From NCBI RefSeq assembly GCF_007786445.1, contig NZ_VNJI01000012.1:62001-126000 (forward strand): 64,000 nt of DNA. Direction: 5' to 3'. The position numbers and the translations under genes were made by a program. This document shows positions 44,140 to 53,188 of this stretch, piece after piece. The notes under the pieces are model-generated. The model did not search any database, was not told where the DNA came from, and saw only the letters and a list, made by a program, of their open reading frames with translations. The stretch comes from Paenibacillus cremeus (GTDB lineage: Bacteria > Bacillota > Bacilli > Paenibacillales > NBRC-103111). Position 1 is the stretch's first letter; the number at the start of each line of letters is the position of its first letter.

Positions 44140-44457
44140 TTACTCGGCGATATAAGAGCAGCAGTAATCGGTGACCGTCTTGATCTCCAGCTTAAACTTG
44201 GTGTGTGCCGGGACGGTAAACTCGCCCGTGCCGTTGATTTCCAGCCACTCGCTTGCGCCTGGAAGCAGCACTTTCAGCTCGCCTGCCAGAATTTCCATAA
44301 TTTCTTTGGAGTCGGTGCCAAACTCATACTCGCCAGGAAGCATAATACCCAGCGTTTTCTTCGTGCCGTCGGCAAACAGAACCGTGCGGCTCGTGACTTT
44401 ACCGTCGAAATATACATTGGCCTTCTTCACAGCCGTTACATTCTCGAATTGGGACAT
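44140..44457 (-). CDS. ppnP: Pyrimidine/purine nucleoside phosphorylase PpnP
   Basis: A 105-residue cupin of the YaiE/DUF1255 family. Family segments are [37 protein letters not shown] and [12 protein letters not shown]. PpnP phosphorolyses several nucleosides to base plus ribose-1-phosphate. It lies just after tkt on the same strand, so ribose phosphate may be passed to the pentose pathway. The start at 44457 follows AAGGAG by ten bases. Confidence 0.88.
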   Translation of the reverse strand: MSQFENVTAVKKANVYFDGKVTSRTVLFADGTKKTLGIMLPGEYEFGTDSKEIMEILAGELKVLLPGASEWLEINGTGEFTVPAHTKFKLEIKTVTDYCCSYIAE

Positions 44458-44505
44458 GGATTGCAATCTCCTTTTCTATGGATGCCAGGAGGAAGCCAAG
44501 ACGGG

Positions 44506-44542
44506 ACGATTCAGACCGTTAATGATTAACGGCCCGAATCGT
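44506..44542 (-). repeat. 18-bp hairpin between tkt and ppnP
   Basis: ACGATTCAGACCGTTAAT (44506-44523) and ATTAACGGCCCGAATCGT (44525-44542) pair along nearly all of their length with G-U pairs. No T run follows on either side, so a processing or partial-attenuation role is likelier than a full terminator. Confidence 0.7.
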
Positions 44543-44573
44543 ACACCAAGTCAAGCTTCTCCAGTGGCACGTC

Positions 44574-46577
44574 TTATTTCAACAATTGCTTAACTTGAGC
44601 TACAACATTGTCCACGGTGAAGCCGTACTCGCGGATGACAACAGGTCCTGGTGCGGATGCGCCAAACTTGTTGATGCCGAGCACGCTACCTTGGTCTCCG
44701 ACATAACGCTCCCAGCCGAACGAATGACCCATTTCTACAGCCAGTCGGGCTTTCACGTCCGGAAGAATAACGGAATCCTTGTACTCCTGCGACTGCTTAT
44801 CGAACAGCTCCCAGCTTGGCATACTGATGACGCGTACTGCAACGCCTTCTTCAGCCAGCTGCTTCTGAGCGGCAACCGCCAGCTGCACTTCCGTACCTGT
44901 CGCGATAATTTGCGCTTGCGGCTTGCCGCCTGGCGCATCGGAGAGTACATAAGCGCCGCGTTCAACCGCGCCGTCTTCAGTGCCTGCAAGCGTTGGAGCC
45001 GCTTGACGGGAGAAGACCAGGGCAACCGGACCGCGCTTGTTCGCTGCGGCATAACGCCATGCGGCAGCCGATTCGTTGCCGTCCGCCGGACGAATCACAG
45101 TGATGCCTGGAATGACGCGAAGCGCCGCCAGCTGCTCGATCGGCTCATGCGTTGGGCCGTCTTCGCCGACGCCGATGCTGTCGTGTGTAAAGACGTAGAT
45201 CGCCGGTACGCCCATAATGGATGCCAGACGAATCGCCGGACGCAGGTAGTCGGAGAACACGAAGAACGTACCGCCGAACACCTTCAGACCGCCATGCAGC
45301 AGCATGCCGTTGACAGCCGCGCCCATGCCGAATTCACGAACCCCGTAGTAGATGTTACGGCCGCTGTAATCATTAGCCGTCATCACGCCCAGGCCCTTCA
45401 TGTGCGTCATTGTGGAGGACTCCAGGTCCGCCGAACCGCCGACGAGCGCAGGCGTATTCTTAGCGATCGCGTTCAGCGCGATTCCCGATGCCGTACGCGT
45501 ACCCTTCTCGGCGGAGATGTCCGCAGGAATATCTGCATCCCAGCCCTCAGGCAGATCGCCCTTGACCGCGGTATCAAACTGCTTAGCCAGCTCCGGATAA
45601 GCCTTGGCATAGTCAGCGTACAATTGCGTCCATGCCTCGTAAGATTGAATGCCCTTTTGCTTCACGTCGGCAAAATGCTTCCGCACTTCATCCGGTACGT
45701 AGAAATGCTGCGTATCGTCCCAGCCGTACGCTTTTTTCGTCAGCGCCACTTCGTCTACACCCAGCGGGGAGCCGTGAGGGCCGACGTGACCGCCTTTACC
45801 CGCTTTGTTCGGGCTGCCGTAGCCGATGACCGTCTTCACTTCGATCAGCGTCGGACGGTAATCCGCTTGAGCTTCCAGCACCGACTTGTGGAGCGCATCC
45901 AGATCGTTGCCGTCTTCCACGCGCAGCACTTGCCAGCCGTAGCCTTCAAAGCGCTTCGCTACATTTTCGGAGAACGAAAGGTTCAGCTCGCCGTCGAGCG
46001 AAATATCGTTGGAATCGTACAGCACGATCAATTTGCCAAGCTTCAAATGTCCTGCCAACGATGCGGACTCCGAGGAGATCCCTTCCATTAAGTCGCCGTC
46101 GCCGCAAATAACATAAGTATAGTGATCGATCAGATTAAACTGATCGCGGTTATATACACCAGCCAAGTGAGCTTCCGCCATAGCCATACCTACCGCCATA
46201 CCGAAGCCTTGTCCAAGTGGGCCAGTTGTAGCATCTACGCCTGCTGTGTGTCCAACCTCTGGGTGACCTGGGGTCAAGCTGCCCCATTGACGGAAGTTTT
46301 TCAGCTCTTCCATCGGCAGATCATAGCCGCTCAAGTGAAGCAGGCTGTACAGCAGCATCGAGCCGTGTCCGGCAGACAGCACAAAGCGGTCGCGGTTAAT
46401 CCACGTCGGTTGGTCCGGATTATGCTTCATAACTTTTGCGTACAGCTCATAGCCCATCGGCGCAGCGCCCATCGGCATGCCCGGATGGCCGGATTTCGCT
46501 TTTTCCACCGCATCGATGGAAAGCGTACGGATCGTATCGATGGATAGTTGTTCGATCGTTTTGTTAGTTACGGTCAT
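44574..46577 (-). CDS. tkt: Transketolase
   Basis: A 667-residue ThDP enzyme that moves two-carbon units between sugar phosphates in the pentose phosphate pathway. The ThDP/metal motif is [13 protein letters not shown]. Other marks are [41 protein letters not shown] and [20 protein letters not shown]. Start [12 protein letters not shown] at 46577 has TAGGAGG upstream; the longer frame to 46667 is unsupported. Confidence 0.96.
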   Translation of the reverse strand: MTVTNKTIEQLSIDTIRTLSIDAVEKAKSGHPGMPMGAAPMGYELYAKVMKHNPDQPTWINRDRFVLSAGHGSMLLYSLLHLSGYDLPMEELKNFRQWGSLTPGHPEVGHTAGVDATTGPLGQGFGMAVGMAMAEAHLAGVYNRDQFNLIDHYTYVICGDGDLMEGISSESASLAGHLKLGKLIVLYDSNDISLDGELNLSFSENVAKRFEGYGWQVLRVEDGNDLDALHKSVLEAQADYRPTLIEVKTVIGYGSPNKAGKGGHVGPHGSPLGVDEVALTKKAYGWDDTQHFYVPDEVRKHFADVKQKGIQSYEAWTQLYADYAKAYPELAKQFDTAVKGDLPEGWDADIPADISAEKGTRTASGIALNAIAKNTPALVGGSADLESSTMTHMKGLGVMTANDYSGRNIYYGVREFGMGAAVNGMLLHGGLKVFGGTFFVFSDYLRPAIRLASIMGVPAIYVFTHDSIGVGEDGPTHEPIEQLAALRVIPGITVIRPADGNESAAAWRYAAANKRGPVALVFSRQAAPTLAGTEDGAVERGAYVLSDAPGGKPQAQIIATGTEVQLAVAAQKQLAEEGVAVRVISMPSWELFDKQSQEYKDSVILPDVKARLAVEMGHSFGWERYVGDQGSVLGINKFGASAPGPVVIREYGFTVDNVVAQVKQLLK

Positions 46578-46957
46578 TGTAATCCTCCTACGTAAGGTTT
46601 GCTGGCGCACACGATCACGCTTGTCCCTAAAGTTACTGTCCACCATATATTCGAAAAACAGCGCCACAATATGGATTGTTCACGTGTGCATAAATTATTG
46701 TCCTTCGCTTTAACTTGCCTTATTGTACCACTGTCCGTCACAGTTTGCCATATCCAACCTGTAAACATACAAAAACAATAAACTTCTTTTTGAGCAAATC
46801 CTAAGCCAGCCCGTCGCCAATCCCCATGAACAAATCATTTTGAAAAAAAAGCTTTCGGTCGAAGGAATTAATTCATCCTTGTCGAAATATTAGGTTGTCG
46901 ATCAACACTTCCATGAAATCCCATCCGGCCGACGCATCTTTTGTTTAGGAGTCTGCC
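46578..46957. other. Intergenic region without recognised feature
   Basis: About 380 bases between divergent tkt and the diguanylate cyclase gene. Short open frames on both strands lack ribosome sites. I see no riboswitch-like conserved motif and no convincing promoter. Confidence 0.4.
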
Positions 46958-48067
46958 ATGAATCATACGCTGCAACAGTTAGCCAATACGCGCCAAACGT
47001 ATCGAAACATGCTGAACCTGTACTGGCTGACCATTTTGTTGACCGCCGCTTTCGAATACGCCCTGCATGATAATGAAGCCCCACAGATGTTTCTAGCTCC
47101 GCTGGTTCTGCAAGCTTTCGGGCTTGCCGCCGTTACCGGAGTGGCCGAGATGCTGTACCGATACCGGAAAATGCAAAGCGATTACCTGCTCATTTTTACC
47201 GGCATGATCTACGCTTCTTCCATTATTCTGATGAATCCTTCCATCGGCATCGTGCCGGCCATTTACATTTTCCCGATTTTGACGTCGGTGCTTTCCTTTA
47301 ATCGAAAAAAGATTGTCGCCGCCTTCATCATGATTCTTCTCTCCTTTGGGCTCCTCTACACGGCAAGCCCCGAGCTTCGAGAAGCTATGCACCCGATTCA
47401 TATCATCGGCCTGCTGTTTCTTTATATCGGTGTGACCGTCATCGCTTTCACCATCAGCAGCAGCGGGATCGAGCTGTTAAACAACCTCAATCTCACGACC
47501 GTAGCCAAACAGGAGCTGCTCGTCAAAAATATTATTATGGACAAGCTCTCCAAAATCGATGCACTGACCGATCTGTACAATCACAAGACCTTTCATGAAT
47601 ACATTGAAAAGCTGATTGAGCAATGCGAGGATAACAAGCTCTCCATGCAGCTCGCGATTATCGATATCGATAATTTCAAAACCATTAACGATACATATGG
47701 ACACTGGGTCGGAGATGTGATTCTCACTCGGGTGGCCGGCATTTTGAAGGACACGGTGACGCCCAACGATTTCGTAGCCCGCTATGGGGGCGAAGAATTT
47801 GCCGTCATTTTTACGGAAAAATCACTCGACGAAGCGTATCGTATCGCCGAGCAAATCCGCCATCAGCTCGCAATTACCTTACATCCGGAATTGGATAGCC
47901 AAGCGGCCACGATCAGCATAGGGCTGCAGGATTATGTAAAGGGGATCGGCAAGGAACGGCTGTTCAAAGGGGCTGACAGCTCGCTGTATACAGCCAAACG
48001 GACCGGCAAAAACAAAACCGTCGCCCAAACCGCAGGAAGCGGAGAGCTCGGGGTGTACAGCATATAG
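46958..48067 (+). CDS. Membrane diguanylate cyclase (GGDEF)
   Basis: A 369-residue enzyme that makes cyclic di-GMP from two GTP. Six or so membrane helices fill residues 20-175. The GGDEF domain occupies the rest: DALTDLYNHKTF, DIDNFKTINDTYGHWVGD, and the active site RYGGEEFAVIF (GGEEF, an active variant). No EAL domain. No RxxD inhibitory site is evident before GGEEF. The N-terminal membrane part may sense a ligand. A ribosome site TAGGAG precedes the ATG. Confidence 0.9.
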   Translation: MNHTLQQLANTRQTYRNMLNLYWLTILLTAAFEYALHDNEAPQMFLAPLVLQAFGLAAVTGVAEMLYRYRKMQSDYLLIFTGMIYASSIILMNPSIGIVPAIYIFPILTSVLSFNRKKIVAAFIMILLSFGLLYTASPELREAMHPIHIIGLLFLYIGVTVIAFTISSSGIELLNNLNLTTVAKQELLVKNIIMDKLSKIDALTDLYNHKTFHEYIEKLIEQCEDNKLSMQLAIIDIDNFKTINDTYGHWVGDVILTRVAGILKDTVTPNDFVARYGGEEFAVIFTEKSLDEAYRIAEQIRHQLAITLHPELDSQAATISIGLQDYVKGIGKERLFKGADSSLYTAKRTGKNKTVAQTAGSGELGVYSI

Positions 48068-48068
48068 C

Positions 48069-48116
48069 AAAAACGGCAGCGCTGCGAGTATTCCTCGCCT
48101 GCGCTGCCGTTTTTTC
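48069..48116. terminator. Bidirectional terminator between the GGDEF gene and purU
   Basis: ACGGCAGCGC (48073-48082) and GCGCTGCCGT (48101-48110) are perfectly complementary, with A residues before and six T after. Confidence 0.88.
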
Positions 48117-48131
48117 AACACTCATAAACCT

Positions 48132-49028
48132 TTAGCTAAACACAACCGTCTTGTTCTGATGCACGATGACACGGTCTTCTACATGCCACGCCACCGCACG
48201 CGCCAGCACCGTTCGTTCGATATGGCGACCGATGCGTTTCAAATCCTCCACGTTATCACGATGGCTCACCCGCTGAACGTCCTGCTCAATAATCGGCCCG
48301 CCGTCCAGCTCCTCCGTGACGTAGTGCGCCGTGGCGCCGATGATTTTCACACCTCGGTTATAAGCTTGCGCATAAGGCTTACCGCCGACGAACGCCGGCA
48401 AGAAGGAATGATGAATATTAATAATCCGGTTCGGATAATGCTCAATGAACTTCGGTGAAATAATCTGCATATACCGCGCTAAAATGACCACATCCACTTG
48501 GGCGCCGGTCACCAGCTCCATCTGCTGCCGCTCCGCCTCCGCCTTCGTATCCGACGTCACCGGGATATGGTAGTACGGAATGCCGAGCGGCTCCACCAGC
48601 TCACGCATATCGTTATGATTGCTGATGACCATGGCGATGTCCGCGTCCAGATCACCCGACTGCCAGTGCCAGAGCAGCTCCAGCAGCGCATGGTCTTCCT
48701 TGGAGACGAAGATCGCCAAACGCTTTTTCCGGCTCGCTCTCGTAATGCTCCACTGCATTTGGAACTTGTCCGCCACTTGGGCGAAGTCGGCCTTCAGCTG
48801 ATCGCGGCGCTCATGCAGGCCTTCGAGGTCGAATTCGATCCGGATGAAGAAGAGACCGCCTTCTGGGTCCATCGTGTATTGATCGGATTGAACGATGTTC
48901 GCTCCGTATTCATATAAAAACCGGGAAACCGCAGCGACGATACCAGGCTGATCCGGGCAGGATACCAGCATGCGGGCGCGGTTGTACAGGCTAATGCTTT
49001 TGGATTTCGGTGTGACTTTCGGAATCAT
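48132..49028 (-). CDS. purU: Formyltetrahydrofolate deformylase
   Basis: A 298-residue enzyme that releases formate from 10-formyltetrahydrofolate and so feeds purine synthesis or balances one-carbon pools. An N-terminal ACT domain (ARMLVSCPDQPGIVAAVSRFL) is followed by the formyltransferase fold with LARYMQIIS, the catalytic NIHHSFLPAFVG and GATAHYVTEELDGGPIIEQD. Length is normal. A GGGG-rich ribosome site precedes the ATG. The gene is 42 bases from nfo and may be co-transcribed. Confidence 0.94.
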   Translation of the reverse strand: MIPKVTPKSKSISLYNRARMLVSCPDQPGIVAAVSRFLYEYGANIVQSDQYTMDPEGGLFFIRIEFDLEGLHERRDQLKADFAQVADKFQMQWSITRASRKKRLAIFVSKEDHALLELLWHWQSGDLDADIAMVISNHNDMRELVEPLGIPYYHIPVTSDTKAEAERQQMELVTGAQVDVVILARYMQIISPKFIEHYPNRIINIHHSFLPAFVGGKPYAQAYNRGVKIIGATAHYVTEELDGGPIIEQDVQRVSHRDNVEDLKRIGRHIERTVLARAVAWHVEDRVIVHQNKTVVFS

Positions 49029-49070
49029 CTTTGCGTTCTACCCCTTTGGCAACGGTCTACAAGCTACAAA

Positions 49071-50198
49071 CTAAACGGTGGCAAACAAGTGCTCGCCTGC
49101 AAACCAAGCGGTCAAGCGCTGGTTCACCTGCTCTTCGCTAAGCTCCGGGAACAAGCTTTTGGCAAGGATCAAATCGTAGAGGCGCTCCATTGGCTCGCGA
49201 CCGTCCGCTTTTTTTGCTTTGGCATCAGTCTTGAGCACTTCCCACGTCTGCAGGACGAAGTCGCGCGAATGCAATTCTTGCTTCGTAAAGAAATGGCCCA
49301 GCTTCTCCACATCCGACAGGAATTCTTCACCGAAGCGATCCTTGACCGTGCCGCTTAATAAAGCAATTTCCGTCTCATACATTGGACGCTGCGTGTTGTC
49401 GTCTTTGCCGATCCATGGGGTTTCCAAAATAAACGGCAAATGCTTCAGCTTCTCATGATGCACTACGCCATGCATCGCTTTAAAGCCGATCCAGCCGGCA
49501 CCCACAGGGGCATGACGGTCCTTCCCTGCGCCACGAGGGTTCTTACTGTCGTTCAAGTGAACAACCGCCAAACGGTTCAAGCCCACAATACGGTCGAACT
49601 GCTCCAGCACGCCATCTAGATCGTTCACGATATCATAGCCGGCGTCGTTCACGTGGCAAGTATCCAAGCAAACCGTCAGCTTGCCATTATCTTCGACCTT
49701 CTCGATAATAGATGCCAGCTCCTCGAAGCTGCGTCCGATCTCCGTTCCTTTGCCGGCCATCGTTTCGAGTGCAATATTCACGTCGGTGTCTTTTACACCG
49801 GCCAGCACTTCGTTCAAGCCCTCGGCAATCCGTGTGATGCCGTACTCCGCATCCTTATCCGTGTACGCGCCCGGATGCAGCACAATCTGCTTAACGCCCA
49901 AATAGTTCGTGCGGCGAATTTCCTCTTGCAAAAATCGAACCGCTAGCTCGAATGTATCTTCTTTATAGGATCCGAGATTAATAATATAAGGGGCATGGAC
50001 GATAATTTCACCGATCCCATGCTTCTCCATCACAGCTTTGCCTTCTTCGATGTATTGGTTTTCAATCGGCTTGCGGCGCGTGTTTTGCGGCGCTCCCGTA
50101 TAAATCATAAATGTGCCCGAGCCATAGGAAACAGCCTCTTCAGCCGCATTCAGCAGACCCTTGTCCGAAAACGAAACGTGCGATCCGATTCTAATCAT
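49071..50198 (-). CDS. nfo: Endonuclease IV with C-terminal extension
   Basis: A 375-residue AP endonuclease of the Nfo family, which cuts DNA 5' to abasic sites. Metal-ligand segments are [61 protein letters not shown] and ILETPW. Typical members have 280-300 residues; this one has about 80 extra at the end ([18 protein letters not shown] and after). The extension looks helical and has no known motif that I recognise. ATG with GGAGTG upstream. Confidence 0.9.
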   Translation of the reverse strand: MIRIGSHVSFSDKGLLNAAEEAVSYGSGTFMIYTGAPQNTRRKPIENQYIEEGKAVMEKHGIGEIIVHAPYIINLGSYKEDTFELAVRFLQEEIRRTNYLGVKQIVLHPGAYTDKDAEYGITRIAEGLNEVLAGVKDTDVNIALETMAGKGTEIGRSFEELASIIEKVEDNGKLTVCLDTCHVNDAGYDIVNDLDGVLEQFDRIVGLNRLAVVHLNDSKNPRGAGKDRHAPVGAGWIGFKAMHGVVHHEKLKHLPFILETPWIGKDDNTQRPMYETEIALLSGTVKDRFGEEFLSDVEKLGHFFTKQELHSRDFVLQTWEVLKTDAKAKKADGREPMERLYDLILAKSLFPELSEEQVNQRLTAWFAGEHLFATV

Positions 50199-50378
50199 AA
50201 CCGGGAATCACTCCTTTATTTTTCACTTCTATCTATTCTACTAGGATTGCCACAAGAAATCTAGAATAAGCAGTCCCTCGAGCAATGCCTATTCGTGGAA
50301 GCTTAAATCCCGCGAGCTCCAAGGTGCATTTTCCCCGGGCTGAAAATAAGGTATAATAAGGGTGAGGTGAGCTAGTCT

Positions 50379-50813
50379 ATGAATGCCGTACATACGGGGT
50401 TTATGTGGTTTATTATATTCTGGGTGTTTGTTCTATTGTTTATGATGTCGGTCGGCGGGTACTTTATGTTCCGCAAGTTCTTCAAGGTGCTTCCGCGAGA
50501 GGATGGCAAATCGACGCTCGATTGGCAAAATCATTACGTCGAATCCTCCCGCCACCTATGGAACGACGAAGCCAAAGCGTTTCTAGACATGCTGGTCGAG
50601 CCCGTACCTACCCCATTTCGAGATATAGCCAAGCACTCCATTGCAGCCAGGATCGGACAAGTCGCATTGGAGGATAAAGCCACCGCCGTGACGCAGGATC
50701 ACTGCATCCGAGGGTACATCCTGGCCACGCCCAAACGCGATTACAAGAGCTTAACGTCGTATCTCGACAAAAAGCAAATCGATTATACCGCCTACAGGCA
50801 CCTGCTTCAGTAA
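50379..50813 (+). CDS. DUF2621 family membrane protein (YneK-like)
   Basis: A 144-residue protein with one N-terminal membrane helix (residues 8-30) and a cytoplasmic domain: RKFFKVLPREDGKSTLDWQ, YVESSRHLW, PVPTPFRDIAKHSIAARIG, and RGYILATPKRDYKSL. It matches Bacillus subtilis YneK. Function unknown; found mainly in spore formers. GTGAGGTG precedes the ATG. Confidence 0.85.
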   Translation: MNAVHTGFMWFIIFWVFVLLFMMSVGGYFMFRKFFKVLPREDGKSTLDWQNHYVESSRHLWNDEAKAFLDMLVEPVPTPFRDIAKHSIAARIGQVALEDKATAVTQDHCIRGYILATPKRDYKSLTSYLDKKQIDYTAYRHLLQ

Positions 50814-50816
50814 AAA

Positions 50817-50865
50817 AAAGGCTGCCCGGAACTCCCGAAACGGAAGAACCGGACGGCCTTTTTGT
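50817..50865. terminator. Terminator between the DUF2621 and SLH genes
   Basis: AAAGGCTGCCCGG (about 50817-50829) pairs with CCGGACGGCCTTT (about 50849-50861), with A run before and TTTTT after. It can serve both convergent genes. Confidence 0.75.
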
Positions 50866-50878
50866 CTTGTTCGCGTGG

Positions 50879-52297
50879 TTACTTCTTTTTCTTCGGCTCC
50901 TCATCCAGCAGCTTGACGGAGAGCGTAGCCTTCATTTCGCCGCCCGCATTCGGATTGATGTTCCGCTGCTGCGAGCGCAGCCCGACGATCGACACGGTGC
51001 TGACCGGAAGCGTGAGCGGCAGCTCTTCCTGCTTCACGAAGGCGATGCGGCCATCCAAAATGATGTACAGATCCACCTTCTCCTGCGATTTGAGATCCAC
51101 CGTCAAATATTTCTTCCCTTTTGGCTGTACAGCCGCCTCCAGCTCGCCATAGTTCCGCAAGTCCTTCACGATCACGCCTTTGTCATCAAAATAATCCCGC
51201 ACCCGAATGGTCGATTTATCCGACCAAGTCGTATCCGCCGCATTCCCTTCAGGGCTGCCCGGCTGGATTACATCGCTGTCCGGGTTATTGCTAAACCCGC
51301 CCGTTCCTGTGCTCGGGTAGCCGCCAGCATCTGACCCAGTCCCCGCTCCCCCGGCGCCTGTCGGATTGCTTGCGGTCGATCCGGCAGCATTCAAGTCGAT
51401 CGAAGTGTAATCGTACAACCAGTTGTTCCGCTTCAAATAGTTATAAATCCGCTCCAGAATCGTCACCGCTTCCGCACGCGTTACTGCATCCTTAGGGCGG
51501 AAATAGCCATCGTTATTCGGGGTCATGATCCCGCTTCCGCTCAGGCTGGCCAAAGCCTTCGCCTGCACATTCGATAGTTCGTCGTCTCCGAGCGAGCAAT
51601 CAGCTCCATTGCTTCCAAGGGCTAGCAGGGTGAATACATCACTCGACTCCACATCCATAAGCCCGCTGGACGTATACCGCCCATCCGCCTTGGCCAATTC
51701 GTATTGAGCTGGATCTGTGAACATTTTGACCGGAATATCCTTAAATGATGACACCACCGCACAAGCATCATTATCACTTAATCGGCGGTCCATCAGCCGG
51801 TTACCGAAGAACGCGTACAGCATCTGCGCCAGCTGCAGGCGAGTCAACTGCATTTCCGGACGGAAAGCCGTCTCCCCGTTCCGGTTAACCCCGTAGCCCC
51901 CGATCCGGAAGTCGGAGGTATAAATCCCCGAGATCGGCTGGTAAGCCCAATGCTGCGCCGGCACATCCGCAAAATAGGCCATTCGCTGCTGCGCATCCGA
52001 AGTTTGGTTAGGGCGGTATTTATCAAACAGCCGATAGACCATCACGGTCCATTCCGACTTGTTAACCGGCTGATCCGGACGAAAGCGCCCGTCAGGGTAG
52101 CCGGTCAGCACCTGCTTGTCCGCCATGAGGCTAATGGCACGAAGCGCCCAAGCATACCGTCCGTCCACATCGGAGAAGCGTGTTTCCGCCCGCGTCACCG
52201 GTCCCGGCAGGAGTGAAAAGAACACGCTGACGATCAGCAGCATCGCTAGTATTCGACAAATAGAAGAAGTTCGTTTGATCAATTGCATTCCCTCCAT
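50879..52297 (-). CDS. SLH-domain exoprotein
   Basis: A 472-residue secreted protein. A signal peptide ends near residue 38 (GPVTRAET). SLH modules follow: RFSDVDGRYAWALRAISLMA..., YFADVPAQHWAYQPISGIY..., and a third at DGYFRPKDAVTRAEAVTILE. A Gly/Ser/Thr linker (residues about 310-360) leads to a C-terminal beta-rich domain of about 110 residues of unknown type (TIRVRDYFDDKG...). SLH modules anchor to pyruvylated wall polymer. AAAGGAG precedes the ATG by six bases. Confidence 0.85.
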   Translation of the reverse strand: MEGMQLIKRTSSICRILAMLLIVSVFFSLLPGPVTRAETRFSDVDGRYAWALRAISLMADKQVLTGYPDGRFRPDQPVNKSEWTVMVYRLFDKYRPNQTSDAQQRMAYFADVPAQHWAYQPISGIYTSDFRIGGYGVNRNGETAFRPEMQLTRLQLAQMLYAFFGNRLMDRRLSDNDACAVVSSFKDIPVKMFTDPAQYELAKADGRYTSSGLMDVESSDVFTLLALGSNGADCSLGDDELSNVQAKALASLSGSGIMTPNNDGYFRPKDAVTRAEAVTILERIYNYLKRNNWLYDYTSIDLNAAGSTASNPTGAGGAGTGSDAGGYPSTGTGGFSNNPDSDVIQPGSPEGNAADTTWSDKSTIRVRDYFDDKGVIVKDLRNYGELEAAVQPKGKKYLTVDLKSQEKVDLYIILDGRIAFVKQEELPLTLPVSTVSIVGLRSQQRNINPNAGGEMKATLSVKLLDEEPKKKK

Positions 52298-52357
52298 TCA
52301 CTTCTCCTTTTATCGGCTGAATGGGCGGAATTTATTACCTTTTTGGAAAAAGTCGAT

Positions 52358-53101
52358 CTACTCACCTGCGAGCAGCCGCTTCAAGCGATCCGGATAATCG
52401 GTGATGATACCGGACACCCCCGCCTCTACCGCGCGCTGGAGATCGGTCAGCTCATTGATCGTATAAGGATAAACCTGCAAGCCATGCGCGAGCGCATCCT
52501 TCACATCCTCGGCCCCGATGAGACGAAACTGCGGATGAAGCGAAAACACCCCGATGCCCGAGCCTTCCGCCATCTTGCGGTGCTGCGTAAAATTGGCTTC
52601 ATACAGGAGCCCCGCCTTCAACTCCGGCAGCCGTTGCTTCAGCTCTTGAAGCAGTTTATGGTTAAACGACGAGACGACGACGCTCTGCAGCCGATCGTAC
52701 TGCTCCAGCAGCTCTTTGAGCCGTACGAATAGACGCTCGCTGAAGGGACATTTAATTTCCACATTGATCATGTACTCCACCGGCACCAGCTCGAAAACTT
52801 CCGCTAATGTCGGCAGCTTCTCTCCTGCAAACCGCTCGTGGTACCATCCGCCGGCGTCCAGCTTCTGCAGCTCCGCTACAGTCAGCTCCGCAATCCGTCC
52901 CTTACCGTTCGTTGTCCGGTCCACGGTAGCATCATGGCATACGATGAGCTCGCCGTCTGCCGACTCCTGCACGTCCAGCTCGATGGCCTCCGCCCCTTGC
53001 TCGAACGCTAAGGCAAACGCGGCCAGCGTATTTTCCGGCGCCGATCCCTTCGCCCCGCGGTGGCCAATAATAAGCGGCTGGTGCTTCGACCCAATTGTCA
53101 T
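52358..53101 (-). CDS. Glycerophosphodiester phosphodiesterase (third paralogue)
   Basis: A 247-residue GDPD, close to the one at 15778: LIIGHRGAKGSAPENTLAAF, AIELDVQESADGELIVCHDATVDR, NVEIKC and GVSGIITDYPDRL. It is cytoplasmic and sits apart from the ugp block, after the YhgE-type gene on the same strand. Confidence 0.92.
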   Translation of the reverse strand: MTIGSKHQPLIIGHRGAKGSAPENTLAAFALAFEQGAEAIELDVQESADGELIVCHDATVDRTTNGKGRIAELTVAELQKLDAGGWYHERFAGEKLPTLAEVFELVPVEYMINVEIKCPFSERLFVRLKELLEQYDRLQSVVVSSFNHKLLQELKQRLPELKAGLLYEANFTQHRKMAEGSGIGVFSLHPQFRLIGAEDVKDALAHGLQVYPYTINELTDLQRAVEAGVSGIITDYPDRLKRLLAGE

Positions 53102-53188
53102 GTCGTCTCCTCCAATTCATATTCGATGCTTCTGCATTTATTATCGGATTGAACTGGGGCAGGAAACAAGTGTAAAAAAGCGACACCT

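Noticed and set aside
46578..46957. Possible cyclic di-GMP riboswitch before the GGDEF gene
   Set aside because: No conserved motif or terminator structure is visible.
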